The notes beneath the pieces were generated by a model. That model searched no databases. It was given only the letters and a program-made list of their open reading frames with translations, and was not told where the DNA came from. 64,000 nt of DNA from Nilaparvata lugens. Lineage: Eukaryota; Arthropoda; Insecta; Hemiptera; Delphacidae. The stretch covers positions 35,832,001-35,896,000 of the forward strand of contig NC_052509.1 of NCBI RefSeq assembly GCF_014356525.2. The letters run 5' to 3'. Made by a program: the position numbers and the translations under genes. Positions 21,863-34,138 of the stretch are shown in pieces; the stretch's first letter is position 1; each line of letters starts with the position of its first letter.

Positions 21863-23408
21863 TTAAGGTGTGTTTTCGTAACGGGCAGACGACAGAATTC
21901 ACTTTAAATTAACATTGGTTCTTATGGGAGTATTCACCCATCGGCAGAAAGTTGAGCAGAAAAAAAGAACTGTTCAAATCAGAGACGAACTGTCGTTCAT
22001 CTTGCCGTTCTTTATAAGGCCTATCAATACAATGCTATTTTGCTTCGACCGATCACTGCTCGTGAACCGTTTTGTCGAAAAAGAACTAATTTCGGGATTC
22101 TGTCGACGAGAACAGACAGCTTCGAATCACTTTTCTGCTCTGATCACGTGACACCGGCAGAATATCTTTCTGTGGATCAGACGCCATGTTCTTTTTAACC
22201 TCAATCTTTAATTGTTGGATGGTTTGTTTTGATATTGGTTGTCAGATTTCGGATTGCTACTATTATACTGTGAAATTAATTTGCAGTGGAAAATTGAGGT
22301 ATAAAATATTTCTATTGGTTTCTTTATTCTTATAATTTTCACAAGAGAAATTGAAAATGGATTTACAACAGAAAGGCGTGAAATTTTCGAAGTTTAAAGT
22401 TTTGTACTTTCCAGACCTGCACAACGAATTACCTATTTGAAAAATAGAATATGTTTAGAAATTGCTGATGTAATAGAGCATTCAAGTAAGTACACTTAAA
22501 TTTCTCATAATAAAGTAGGCTAGATTTACCGTACACAATTATTTGATATAAATTTTATGAGTAGCCTACTAGCATGTTTACAATTTTTATTCAGGTAGCC
22601 CACTGTAGTAGGCCTTTAATAACCTAGTCTCTAGGCCTAAATTGCTATCTTTTTCATTTTTCAAGAGGTTAGAAGTTAACAAAAGTTTATTTATTTCTTT
22701 TTTTAATGTTTAATTTGTAGTATTTAATAATAATGTAAATCCTAGAATAGCTAGTTTGTGTATGGTAGAGAATTATCACAAGAAAGAGAGAAATCTAATC
22801 AACTGATTAGATTTAAACTCATTCAAGATTGATTGATTAGATTAACATTAAATAATCAGATTCAAAACATTATTCAACCAAGATAACATTTAGCATTTCA
22901 TGCTAACAATCTTTTACACTTTCAGTAAGTTGGCCTAATCACAAAATACATTTTTTATAATGCAGCTAGTAGTTTTCACAAACAGATTTATTAAAAATAA
23001 TATCATAATTTGACTTAGAAGTATTTCATTACATTCTAAGTCCTAAACTTCCATTATCCTTGTTGCACCTCAAAATATTGTAAACCCATAGTTTATCAAT
23101 ATAATAACAAAACTAACCTGACTATTAGAACATTTACTTTGTCTTTGGTACCTATCTATGAATTAATCTTCTCTTAATTTATAATTCAAAATTACTTGTA
23201 AACAATATTAAATAGATTGTTATAACTTGATCAGAGTCAGTGTAATTGAATATTGAAAGACTGCCATTGGAAAAATATAAAATAGGTACTATTTTTCTGG
23301 TTGACCATTGCTACCAAACTCATTTAAAACTACAATAGTAATGTATTTGAAAAACTTATTCATGCTCTATTGATCGATATATTGCGTGATGCCAGGTATA
23401 TCAATGTG

Positions 23409-23594
23409 AATAGTATAAATTAAAACAGGAGACACACAACATAGATAGATTAAAAACACTGAAAAACTTACATTATAATCGGAAATTTTTAAGGAACTGT
23501 GTCCCCTTTCTCAACCGAGCAGAGAGTGTAATGTAAGTTTTTCAGTGTTTTTAATCTATCTATGTCGTGTGTCACCTGTTTTAATTTATATTAT
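23409..23594. mobile_element. Palindromic MITE
   Basis: Arms 23409-23475 and 23527-23594 are inverted copies: ATAGATAGATTAAAAACACT and its reverse complement, outer part TAAATTAAAACAGG. The loop is about 50 bp. It lies within the TTA element. Confidence 0.85.
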
Positions 23595-24141
23595 AAAACT
23601 TTAAAGTGTTTTCTGTTATGTGCTATGAATGTAAGTATATACTTATAGTATTTATATCTAATGTAAATAGTTTATTGAGGCCCAGTTCACTTCTAATTTA
23701 TTCAAAGTCCAAACTATGTCTTATCATTGATGATTAACTTCACATTATCTCCAAAATGAATATGCTGAAAGATTATGTTTCTTTTTTCAGGTACCATTTA
23801 CAAACAAAATATTGAAGAGAATGTGCTCAAAGGAAATGCATATAAATTATTTTTTGTTGACCAGGATGGAACAATTCTTTGGAACCTATACTTAGAATAA
23901 GTTAGTTAGGTAAGATAAAATTCCACTCATTTTTTAAACTTTATATAGGCGATGTCATTTTATACAGTTTCCCATTTTTTAAAAAGGTTTATCCACTTCA
24001 ATGTTTTATTATCGATTTGATGGTAGATATTCAAATAGTAAGATTTAACTATGGTACGTGACTAAAATAATATAAAAACTGACTAATTTTGAAATCATTA
24101 ATAGCTTACAGGAAATCTTAATATTTCGAAACTACGTGAAA

Positions 24142-24360
24142 CCACATGAGATCAAGATGGACAGTTGAGAAGAGTGCTTAAAAAACAATGTATTCACTTA
24201 TCATTCAGGGAATAGAGTTATTCATAATATTTGGGATTCCTTCCATAAAGAAATAATTTATGTAACATTATCTAATAATGTGATAACATTACATCAATAA
24301 TTTGATGTTAAAATTGTTTTTAAAACACTCTTCTCAACTGTCCATCTTGATCTTGAGTGG
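24142..24360. mobile_element. Palindromic MITE
   Basis: Arms 24142-24190 and 24313-24360 are inverted: GATCAAGATGGACAGTTGAG and its complement, almost perfect over about 45 bp. The spacer is AT-rich. Confidence 0.8.
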
Positions 24361-27210
24361 ATGATGACTTTATAAATGACCATACATTAGAACTATGAAT
24401 AGATGACTTGAAAAATTCACCCAGCAAGTGCTGGTAGAAAACACTGAATAATAGCTTTTAATGACAGTCATTCCACCTTTTAAAATGTATGATTAAATTC
24501 ATGGATGAAATACCCACATTGTTCTGAGAGAGATTTATGTATTTGCAGTTTGGTATTCATTTTCAAATCACTTAGTTCTACTTATAATGTTGTAGATAAT
24601 CACCATTTCAGATTAAGCAATTAATTTATTGATTATTTCCATTTGTTTCATTAAACTTGTTTCTCTAAATGTAGAACTAAAAATTACTTTATGCAGTACA
24701 TTTTGGAAGAGTTAAGTAAACCAAACGGTCGAGAAGTAGGCCTACTGACCACAGAAATAAATAAATAATTGTTCATGGTATCCAAAAATATATTGTTCAC
24801 CAACAAGTTCTTTTGACCTAGGGGCACACTGATTAATCCCAATTCCTGCATGGAGATTTATTTATTCAATCATTCAGAATTACACAACTAACAGATTGAT
24901 GCTAATAATAATTCAACTGAATGTTGGTTTATTGGAATTTCTCATATAATATTACTTTGTCATTATTGGAGGGTTCCTTCCCAAGAAATATAATTAAAAA
25001 CTTATACAGATTACAATCAATTTCAGAATTCACTTTGCAAAGTTTTTTTTATAATGAATAATAAATTATTTATAACTTTTTGATTTCAGGCCTAGTGATG
25101 TACCAGCCAGAAGTAGAGGATGACAAAGAAAATCAACTATGAATAATATTCCATGGATATGATTCATGTATGATGTAGTAGCCTACAGAAGAAAGAGATG
25201 GACTAATCTAAGAAATATATTCATTTTTTCAGTACATCTTGATGTGTTTATTTCATGTTATTCATAATAATATCTTCTTTTTCTGATCGCTCCTGCTAAC
25301 TGCTTCAATTCAGGTAGTTTTGAAGAAAACAGCAAGTGACATGAAATTAATAAAATATGTTTTAATTGTTTATACTTGAGGGATTATTAAAACTATATTT
25401 AACCCAAAAGCATCGAACTCTTATTAACAACGTTATTGGTTCTGTATGTCTTCTGCTTTTTTGGAACTAATAAAATTATTTAACATTGCTGACTGGCAAA
25501 TGCTATAGGTAACATGTAGTTAAATAATAGACTTGAATTGGATATAAAATAGGGTATCACAATTATTATGTATTGTATTAAGAATTAAGTAATAGTACTT
25601 ATTTACTGCATTGAAGGGGTAATAATTCTTTGAATATGAAAAATAACTTAAGCAAAAGTTGAAAATATGATGTTCCAAGCCACATCAAATATAATCACTT
25701 TCAATTCTACCTTCTAGGCTATATTTCCAAGGTTTTGATTAAAAGTGATAAGCTTTTAGAACATTATAGTGAATAAGGAGTTTGAAAGGCTACTCTAATT
25801 CTAATTAATACCCTAATAAAGTATTAATTTTAATAGGGCAACTTTAATGGTTAATTGTAGAAAATAACTAGTAGGCCAACCCTAAAATATTCAAAATAAG
25901 CATGACCAGTTTCTAATTATGTCATTGTCAAGAGAGTCCTTATTGAAAATGTCGAAACTAATCATGTTTCATTTTGGAATATCACAAGGGTACTAGTTAC
26001 CTTCTATAATTAATAAATATTCATCCATTTTAAAATTGGCTATGTGTTATTTAAAGTAACATAACAGAACTCGTTTATTAAAGCAAGATATAGTTATCTC
26101 ACCAATAATTATTAGAATTAGTTCGCCTGTTTGAATACACTTTGTACATGTCATATGTGTTAATCTATAATAATAATAATCTCCAATATTCGTATAGCTT
26201 TTACTGGTGAGGAGTCCCTAATTGAACATTGCCTGAGAAGGCATATTGATTTAGGCAGTCAATTGGCCTCACGATTCTTATACATGATTGTATATCAGCC
26301 GGGACCGTACCCATCCATTGATCAAAAAGGGGACTGCTAAAATAAAATTGCCTAAAAAACGTTTACAATATTGATATCCCTTGGTGTAATATATCTCATA
26401 GATTCCAAAAATGCCAAAATTAAAGCACTTATTTATTATTTATTTATTGGGTTTTTTTTCGATAGAGCTTCAATAGGCCTTTGAAGTTGAATACTCATAG
26501 TAGGTAGGCCTACCTATAAACGATGTGATTCAAAGAACATGCATTGACTCTGAAGGCAATTGATTCTAGTTAATAAAATAATTATAATAATATCTTATTA
26601 ATAATGGAATGCTTCTAGTTAATAAAATAATATCTTATTAATAATGAAATACAATCAGTTACTTCAAATAATTTACCCTTACAAATTTCAAGCATAGGAA
26701 ATGAAAAGTTAACTCTTAGATTGACATGCCTATAAAGCATAGAATTTTGCATAATTATTGAAGTAACTAATAATTGTGGAAAAGTTATCTGAGTTTTAAA
26801 AAGCAATTAATTCACTTTATTGAATTAAATCTCCAATAATCATTTCAGAATTACCTTTTGGACAACCCAAAAAGTTCATTACCCATAACACATAAAGCAA
26901 AATTCATGTCAAAGAACTAGTTCTTTTAATGTTACTGTTTCTGCCCGCCTGGGTGCGCTGCAATCGATTCTGCTTCTGCCCGTTACGAAAACACAGCTTT
27001 AGAAACGCATGAAAAATTTTGTCATATGTATTATAATACTAGTGGCGCCCTAGGTTGAAGAACTCAATGAACTGTTGTATTGATATCTGAAATCCACAAC
27101 TTGTAATTATACAGAGTTGGTAAGAATTATTATGGAAACAGCCAAACAGTTATTTTAAAAGTATGATATGACAGTAGGTTCCATGGGAATTCTATTCCAA
27201 TGAAGAAAAA

Positions 27211-27337
27211 TCAGGTGTGGTATACTCACACAACTTTCCTTGCTCATAGAACTGTAAGCCCCATTCTTAAAGGAGAATAATTTAATGGTATAACATAATG
27301 ACGATTGGCGGCAACATATTTGAAACTACGATCAGAC

Positions 27338-27387
<50 letters not shown>

Positions 27388-28065
27388 TTTAGAGTACTTT
27401 TCCTTTGTGTAAATGTGAAATTCGATGATTTTTTAAAAGTCGTCAAAACAGCTTTTCTACAGATGAAATATTTCGACTATGTGTTCTTTTTATGAACTGC
27501 TTTACCTACCTACCTCATGCACGAGAAGGAGGTTACAAAGTCCATTTCTCAAGGATGGGGTAGACCCCTATTAGTTTCCCAGCATGCCAGTTGATAGAAC
27601 TGATAAATAACTATACAGGGTATGAATTTGAAAAAATCGGTCAAGTCATTTTTTGAGAGAATCGTGAAAAACATAGTTTTTTAGTAATTATCCGCCATTT
27701 TTCTCAAGAATATTACGGAGCTCCTGCAATTTCCCCAGAAATGAGACTCATGTCAGTTGATAGTGCTTATGAATAGCTATCCATGGTATAAATTTGAAGA
27801 AAATCGTTAGAGCCGTTTTCGAGAAAACCGTGAAAAACATGGTTTTTTAGTGATTATCCGCCATTTTTCTCAAGAATATTACGGAGCTCCTGCAATTTTC
27901 CCAGATATGAGACTCACACACACACACAGACCAACACCCAAAAATCATGTTTTTGGACTCAGGGGGCCTTGAAATGTATAGAAAACTTGAAATTAGGGTA
28001 GGCCTACTTTAAATTTTTTTGGAAAGCAATACTTTCCTTACCTATGGTAATAGGTCAAGGAAAGT
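27211..28065 (+). mobile_element. Family A repeat, copy 2
   Basis: It starts TCAGGTGTGGTATACTCACA and ends GGTCAAGGAAAGT, with AAAAA on both sides (27206-27210 and 28066-28070). It contains about two of the 166-bp units, a short CA tract near 27914-27930 and the GACTCAGGGGGCCTTGAAA block. It also carries a (TA)n tract at 27341-27382 that other copies lack. Closest to copy 1. Confidence 0.85.
27341..27382 (+). repeat. (TA)21 microsatellite
   Basis: A pure TA run inside family A copy 2. Short ORFs through it encode only YIYIYI and are artefacts. Confidence 0.95.
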
Positions 28066-28070
28066 AAAAA

Positions 28071-28425
28071 TCTAGTTTCTGTCGTTTCAAACTTTTGTCT
28101 ATCGTCTTTGATCAGACATATGGGTCCATCTTCATTCCGAATCCAACTTCATTTTGAATCCAACATCATTTTTTCAAATGGGAACGTGGTCATTCATGTG
28201 ATACATGATTTCTATAAGCCTACAGAATTTCAATGAAAATTAATGGCGAAACCCGCACATCGATGTCTCAAACCGTTTCAATAATCTCAACATTTAAAGA
28301 TACCATTCAATTATACAAATCAACTCATTCTAAAGTTATTGTAGAACATACAAACAGACGGACACCGACTTTGGCCTTGAGTGGGTCAAAAGTAAGAACA
28401 CGCTAACGCTCGTTCAATAATATAT
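28071..28425. repeat. Degenerate dispersed-repeat tail
   Basis: Contains ACATACAAACAGACGGACAC, then ACGCTAACGCTCGTTCAATA, resembling the tail at 62700-62775 (ATAAATTGCTCGTTCAATAG) and at 46590-46625. Likely the 3' end of an old retroposon family. No ORF. Confidence 0.35.
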
Positions 28426-28429
28426 TATA

Positions 28430-28750
28430 TGCAGAGTGACCACGAGAAACATTTACATTTTAGGAACAAAAAAAAAACAGTATTCATTTTTTAAGATACT
28501 ATTTATTCAACTAGAGTGAAACAGTTGTGAATATATGCCATTTACTTTATGTAGAGAAAATTATGTCAGTTAGGTGACGTCTTTCTTCCATTGAGGCAAT
28601 TATAATTTTCTCTGACATAATTTTCTCTACGTAAAGTAAATGGCATATACTCACAACTATCTTACTCAAGTTGAATAAATATTGTCTTGAAAAATTAATA
28701 TTGTTTTTTTATTATTAAAAGGTAAATGTTTCTCTTGGTTACCTTGTATA
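28430..28750. mobile_element. MITE with inverted ends
   Basis: Left GAGTGACCACGAGAAACATT and right AATGTTTCTCTTGGTTACCT are inverted. The inner arms (TGCCATTTACTTTATGTAGA and its partner, 28537-28690) are longer and cleaner, closing on a loop near 28580. Confidence 0.75.
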
Positions 28751-28754
28751 ATAT

Positions 28755-29208
28755 GTTGAATTATTGATAATGGATATGAATTTTATCACCGCTCTTACTA
28801 TTAAAATAAAAATAAGAGCATGGTGAACTATAATATTCTTATATTGTAGTTATATATTTTTTTTAATTTTCTCAATACATTCCAGTAATCATTACAATTC
28901 TGATTCTATGATAATATAATAGTAACTTTGAACAATTTCAATTTGGTTTCCACGGTATTTTTTACTGTTGTCTGCTGGATCTTCTATGAGATATTTGAGA
29001 TTATTATTCCCTGCGGATTGCCGAGAGACTTCTTAAGGAGTGCTGCTGCAATCGAACGCGTACCATGTTTGGTCTGCAGTGAAAAATTCGCATAAACAAA
29101 ACGCTCCTATTATTTAATACAGATGCGGTCAACCTTTTCAAACCCGACCCGGTCGCGGTCGACATGAAAAGTTTACTCACAAACAAAACCCTCCTTCAGG
29201 GCCGTCAT
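28755..29208. other. Unique AT-rich sequence, no gene seen
   Basis: A minus-strand open frame of 60 codons at 29004-29186 has no recognisable feature. A relatively CpG-rich patch (29140-29165, GACCCGGTCGCGGTCGAC) stands out from the AT-rich background. Confidence 0.4.
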
Positions 29209-29377
29209 GGCCAGAGCACATAACCTATAAATTTATTAGATTTGCTTATTCATTAGATATGAATCGTAAAAGCAATATAGTTGCCAACACTCCAAATTCA
29301 TATGTGGTCATAACGTTCACAAAAAAAATCCAATGAGTCATCGAATATTATAAATCTATAGGTTATGTGCTCTAGCC
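29209..29377. mobile_element. MITE (GGCCAGAGCACATAACC ends)
   Basis: GGCCAGAGCACATAACCTAT at the left and ATAGGTTATGTGCTCTAGCC at the right are inverted. The flanks TCAT (29205-29208) and TTCAT (29378-29382) could be the duplication. The interior of about 115 bp is non-coding. Confidence 0.75.
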
Positions 29378-29382
29378 TTCAT

Positions 29383-29882
29383 TACTGTAACCATGCGTCT
29401 CGGCACGTCTCTAAGGAATGCCTCCTCTGTTTGAAAGAGGATTTCATGAAAATATTGAGTGGATATCTTTGAAAATTTCACCAGAAATAGTAACTATAGC
29501 CCAAAAAATGTGATTACTTTGGAAAAAAAAATAGGCTAAATATCTTTTACTGTTACAGGTAGAATATACTTTGCCGTTCAGCAGACTCATTGAAACGTTT
29601 GCTCTGCTTCAGTCTACACAGGACCGTTTCATCAGAAACTCATTCTTGGAAAGCTGAAATTAGACAACTTATAAATTTTGATTTTCATTACTGTTTGAAA
29701 ATCCATTCTGTTTTTGTCTATCTGCTGTGAGCGACTCGAACATAACCTCTAACAATACAAACCAAGAAGATTAAAGAATATAAGGTAAATGCTCATTCAC
29801 AATTATATTGTATCAAAAGTCCTACAATTAAAACACAATAATCTAAGTTTGATCTCATTACAATGTTGTATTTTGTTATTAA
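29383..29882. other. Unique AT-rich sequence, no gene seen
   Basis: Apart from the inverted relic at 29393-29425 there is no repeat or supported ORF. Confidence 0.4.
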
Positions 29883-29913
29883 TTGGTCGTATATTATATT
29901 TCATACTTTCTAG

Positions 29914-30131
29914 GTATATCGGATATGGTTTTCATCAATATTAAGGCAATTCAGTATAATTCATCAGAGATAGTGTTCATGCTAGGAAAAATACCTTACA
30001 ATTCATTCATCCATAACTCTCAATTATGGTATCGATGTCGTCATGTTATGAATGAAATTCAAAAAGCACTTATTGATCAAGATGGCAGTAACTTTGGATC
30101 CAACCGTCAATTTACTTTAAGTTTTGTTTAG
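29914..30131 (+). CDS. Candidate terminal exon of unknown protein (unverified)
   Basis: An open frame follows a good acceptor (TTTCATACTTTCTAG, AG at 29912-29913) and runs 72 codons to TAG at 30129. It is followed by AATAAA at 30188-30193. It enters in phase 1, the phase left by the candidate first exon ending at 20149. Residues include SQLWYRCRHVMNEIQKALID and a C-terminus FGSNRQFTLSFV. It has one Cys and no strong hydrophobic span, and I recognise no domain. The gap between the two candidate exons (9.8 kb) contains the TTA element and family A copy 2, which is not unusual for an insect intron. It could equally be a chance ORF. Confidence 0.25.
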
Positions 30132-30494
30132 ATTTGATCTTCATAAATTGATTGATTGATTCAAGCAAGTATAATTACTGTATTTCGAATAAAAACAAAT
30201 TGTCAAAGAATTTTTTTATTCTAATGAAATGCTCTTGAATTTATGTGAATCAAATATGAATTACAATTACATTCACATGTATATAGTTATACTCTCTGAT
30301 TACATAACTAGACAGAAACTTGGGAATTCATTCATGATATTGACATTACAGTGAATTAGAAAGAATGGATCCGGTCGATTGAACATGTAATGCTGCTTTG
30401 AATCACTAGTCATTCTTTAGACTACTGTACCTAAACATTGATTTCAATAAATTAGTCGTATTTTGAAGCATAAGGCATACGTGTGAAATGTGTT
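30132..30494. other. Unique AT-rich sequence, no gene seen
   Basis: Downstream of the candidate exon; contains its possible AATAAA and nothing else that I can support. Confidence 0.4.
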
Positions 30495-30592
30495 CTGCTT
30501 GAACTCCCGGCTTGTGCTTGGTAATAAAACGGATGATGATAAGAGATGAGTGGATCTACAGCTCAAAGTGGGTTCCGAACCACCGGGAAGCG
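30495..30592 (-). mobile_element. SINE relic (tRNA-type B box plus shared body)
   Basis: On the minus strand a B-box-like GGTTCGGAACC (30571-30581) is followed by a body with ATCATCATCCG...ATTACCAAGCACAAGC. The same body order, ATCATCTC...ATTACCCACGCACAAGC, is found at 38670-38745, so both belong to one family. The 5' part of the head is missing or degraded. Confidence 0.5.
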
Positions 30593-31105
30593 ATTTTTGA
30601 ACTCATGAATGATATTTAAAGGAGTCGACTCTTCAAGTGATTACCCTTACAACAGGAATTACGTCCAATGAGCGACGATAGGAAAAGTAGTCTAATGTGC
30701 GACACTAAACTTGGTAAAGGGCTCTATTGTTAAGAACAATGAGAGAAGGGCATAAGCGGTAAATGGGTAGGTAGTCTTATGAGTAGACCTACAAAACGAT
30801 ATATTGATGATTACGATTGAATCAGTAGGTACCTACCAACTCCCATAAAAAGTAATCTGTTGTTGAGCAAAGATAGAACACTTTTCAGTTTCGAATAGAT
30901 CAAGTTTGAAAAATATAACCAGTGAAAAGTAAGCCTTCTGCACAGACTTGGAAAATTTGTAGATGTATTGTTCATTTTTCATAGTGCTCCCATTCATCGC
31001 ATCTGCCTATCCTTTTTGCTATTCTAAATAATGGTTTCACTGGCGCACATTGGACTAATTTTCCTACCGTCGCTCATGGGACATCACACATTGGATGACA
31101 TCTTA
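30593..31105. mobile_element. Degenerate inverted-repeat element
   Basis: TCCAATGAGCGACGATAGGA (30664-30683) and CCTACCGTCGCTCATGGGA (31061-31079) are inverted, as are the adjoining AAGTAGTCTAATGTGCG and CGCACATTGGACTAATTTT parts. The interior has no ORF. Confidence 0.6.
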
Positions 31106-32060
31106 CCTTATCAGCGCATTGTTTTTGTGGGTGACATAAATATCGACCTGTTATTATATTATCGACCTAAATACTGACCGTTATTCTCTACAGTATCTTA
31201 ATGTTATGAATGGGAATGGATTCAGGTCATTGATAAATAAACCGACTAGAATTATAGATGATGAACGGTCTTGTATAGATAATATATTTTACAAAAATAC
31301 AGATGTATCAATAGAACCAAAAATAGCTAATATTTTTAAAATGAATACAACAGATTATTTTACAACTACTCCACACATGAATATAAGTGGTACTTTATCT
31401 CGCTCTACAAATAACTAATAACGGCACTAAAACAAATCATAAAAAACTCAGATCTCACTTACAGAAAGAAAAATGGAAATTCCTAAATGCTTATTTAAAT
31501 AATGATGATAATAACACTAGATTCAACAGTTGAAACGTTTATAAATAAGTTAACAAATTATATAAACCTGTCTTCAATGGCAATAACATTGAAACATGAA
31601 AAGATACAAAATCGAATCTATCAATAGAAAAGACAGGATGGCTAAACAATTAGAAAAGAAGCCGTTGAACACCGTGTTGAAAAATGAATTCAGGGCCTAC
31701 AGAAACCCACTTAATACTTTAATTAGTCATAATAAAGATGAGTACTACAGATATGAAATAGTTTAATGTGGAAATAACGCTAAAAGGTTATGGTCATACA
31801 TTTAATGAACTATTAGATAAGGGAATGAAAGATGTGATATAAAATTGTCTGTTAATGAATTGAATGATTACTTTGCTAGTGTTGGTGAAAACTACGCTAT
31901 TAAGATACCAAAATTATAACAATCAAGCCACATTTCAATTCAAATATAAGAAGGATAATTCCAGACTATTGAATTAGTTTTTATTAAGGCCAGTGAATGA
32001 AACAGAGGTGATAAACGCTATCACCAGAGTAGAAATATTTCAAAATACAAAAACTATTAT
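31106..32060 (+). pseudogene. Decayed LINE ORF2: endonuclease end and start of RT
   Basis: The frame reads VFVGDINIDLL at about 31120-31150, the GDxNID motif of apurinic-type LINE endonucleases. It then reads LINKPTRIIDDERSCIDNIF, the conserved C-terminal endonuclease segment, up to 31416. After several frame changes, recognisable spacer-region text follows (KWKFLNAYLNNDD at about 31470-31510). Near 31990-32030 PVNETEVINAIT is the usual start of the reverse transcriptase domain. The copy then ends, so it lacks the RT core. Best fit is a Jockey/CR1-like clade, but this is not certain. Clearly dead. Confidence 0.75.
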
Positions 32061-33575
32061 GCTATCCAACAACTTATCTCCTCAATAGGTAGATAGCTAT
32101 TTCTACTTGTAAAAAGTTGAAGAATTGAAGCACCAAGAATCAAAATATGAACATTCAGTAGCTCAAGCTCTACAAACACCGACAGTAAGTTTTCAATGTT
32201 CTCGTTCCACATATCTTGCCTCGTCCAGTCGTTTTGATGAAAATTCATAACAATGGTTAGTAAACAAAATAAAATTTTCACTCAACTCAAAATATCACTA
32301 GATAGCCAATCTTGATGAATGTTTTATTTCAAGTTAAATCCCCTCTTCAAAAATTACTTATTTGAAAATTATTGCTCCTAATAGTTCATTAAAATTCTAT
32401 TTGTTGATTAATTAGCAGTGGGTACTAATAGTGATGAGCTAGCAGTTCTTGTTCTATAGGAAATTGGTCGTAACCGAACATAGCGTTTGTCATAGCGTTT
32501 TTAGTTGAAATAGTGATTAATTTCTGTTGTTTCCTTCAATTTTTCATTTGTTCTATTCGCTATGAGAAAGCTGATGAGGTATTGAATAAATTCTTAATTC
32601 TTTCTCCAAGTCATACTTCACTGAGAAGTATTATTAATTAATTTATTAAATCAACCAGTTATCAAATCAATTTTTATTTAAAAATAAAAATACAAAAGTG
32701 AAAAGCACATTAAGAAGTATTTGGAATTCGTCTACAAGACTGATTGGTTGTTTTTGTAGATGTCGTGATTTTTAGCCTTGATGGACTCAAGTAGTTCATT
32801 ATCAAGTGATATCGTTCATAGTCATTGAATTAGTCAATAATGTCCACTTCGAAACTGATTCCTTGTTCTATGAATCAGTCAGTCTCATTTTAAACTGATA
32901 GTTTTATAAAACATCCAACACATCTAAATTTAACACGCCGCTCGAAAATAAGAGTCAGTTGAAGGTAAAAACAAAAAACATATCATCTTGACGAATGCAA
33001 CTTGTTGTTTAGCCAAAATACGAATGGACAATGTTGGACATAAAATATTACTTTTGATGTCTTGTCCGTCCAAATGATCATACTATCGATATGCTTTAAA
33101 TAGATCTTCGGCTTAGACGCATCTTCTTATGGCTGTTCAAGAGTGAAGTTGGCCTAATAGTTTCTCCTGTTTGGTCATGCCTACCAAACTAACCAAACCT
33201 ACCATAGGTACCAACTAACTAGACTTGGGTCTGAAGTATGGGGAGATGAAGATGCTGATGATGGAAGATGAATACACTTATGAGTCAATCCTATTGTTTC
33301 AATAATTGTACATACACATGATAACCGGATCTTTTTTAACAATATGCTTTTGTGGAAATGTATTTCAACAAAACTGATAAGATGTGGAGTTGAGATTGAG
33401 GTGTCTCATCTTTATCTGATTCTAGTTTCACAACGTATTTGAAATGGAAGCAGTTGCTGCTACAAAATAATGTATAAATATCAATTTTTAATTGACCGAT
33501 AACGGTAGCTTGGCAGATCGTTATGAGTTCTGCCTGAGAGTACCTTGAGAGATACTCTCGAACTTTCCAAAAAAA
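32061..33575. other. Unique AT-rich sequence, no gene seen
   Basis: About 1.5 kb with no element ends or supported coding region. A 74-codon minus-strand frame at 32057-32281 has no recognisable feature. Confidence 0.45.
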
Positions 33576-33833
33576 GGGTGTTTACTGAGAAATGAATGTT
33601 TTTGTATTGGGTATTGCAAATATTGTACTACCACTAGCAGGTAGTGGGAGTTGGCAGATGATGAAGTCATATAAACATATTATGTCATAGTTGGAAGAAC
33701 TTAAAGTAGCCTAATTTATTATATAAAAATTCCAAGTTTACATAACACATTTTATTAGAAAAATTGATACTATATGTTCAATATTTAAAAGGTTGTAGCT
33801 TTTTTAATAACATCAGTTTCCCAGTAAACACCC
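33576..33833. mobile_element. MITE with GGGTGTTTACTG ends
   Basis: Perfect 12-bp termini GGGTGTTTACTG and CAGTAAACACCC, 258 bp in all. Short AT-rich flanks do not show a clear duplication, and a similar TACTCTCG motif lies outside both ends (33552 and 33855), so the original element may be larger. Confidence 0.7.
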
Positions 33834-34138
33834 TATATTATTTCAATATAAAAATACTCTCGTTTTCCAAAGCAAAGATTGATTCTTGTATTCGTTCTAT
33901 AAAATACAATAAATGAATCACTATCATAGACTAACTTTTCATAAGATTGATTTCAAGTCATCTACTCTTCAAAGTAGGCTACGGAAAAGAAAGAAAATAA
34001 CATTAACGATGTCGTTGATGAATTTATCAACAAAAACTATTATCCAAGAAATGTTGTACAAAGGCGTTGGACAAATCTGACGCCAAATCTTACATAATAT
34101 TCTCTGATGGTCGATTTCACCATATTCACGTTATAGTC
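33834..34138. other. Unique AT-rich sequence, no gene seen
   Basis: No supported feature. Confidence 0.4.

Larger units (their letters stand above)
22360..25142 (+). other. Possible decayed multi-exon gene inside the TTA element
   Basis: Three reading frames are bounded by good splice signals. One at 22415-22485 (after TTTCCAG, before GTAAGTAC) reads PAQRITYLKNRICLEIADVI. One from 23791 (after CTTTTTTCAG) reads GNAYKLFFVDQDGTILWNLY and stops at 23898-23900. One at 25090-25142 (after TTTCAG) reads LVMYQPEVEDDKENQL then TGA, with AATAAA about 200 bp later. The first two join in phase 1. An ATG-initiated frame at 22357 (MDLQQKGVKFSKFKVLYF) is out of frame with the first segment. I recognise no family. 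It could be a dead gene or coincidence. Confidence 0.2.
21866..26998. mobile_element. 5.1-kb element with TTA duplications and about 25-bp TIRs
   Basis: The left end AGGTGTGTTTTCGTAACGGG and right end CCCGTTACGAAAACACAGCT are inverted copies. Both are flanked by TTA (21863-21865 and 26999-27001). A 3-bp TWA duplication is typical of PIF/Harbinger elements. No PIF transposase (DDE_Tnp_4) is recognisable inside, so it is non-autonomous or captures other DNA. Subterminal inverted fragments such as CAGAGACGAACTGTCG occur near the left end. Two smaller palindromic MITEs (23409-23594, 24142-24360) are nested inside, with some splice-site-bounded reading frames (see 22360-25142). Confidence 0.65.

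Noticed and set aside
27298..27495. ORF with YIYIYI repeats
   Set aside because: Translation of the TA microsatellite in family A copy 2.
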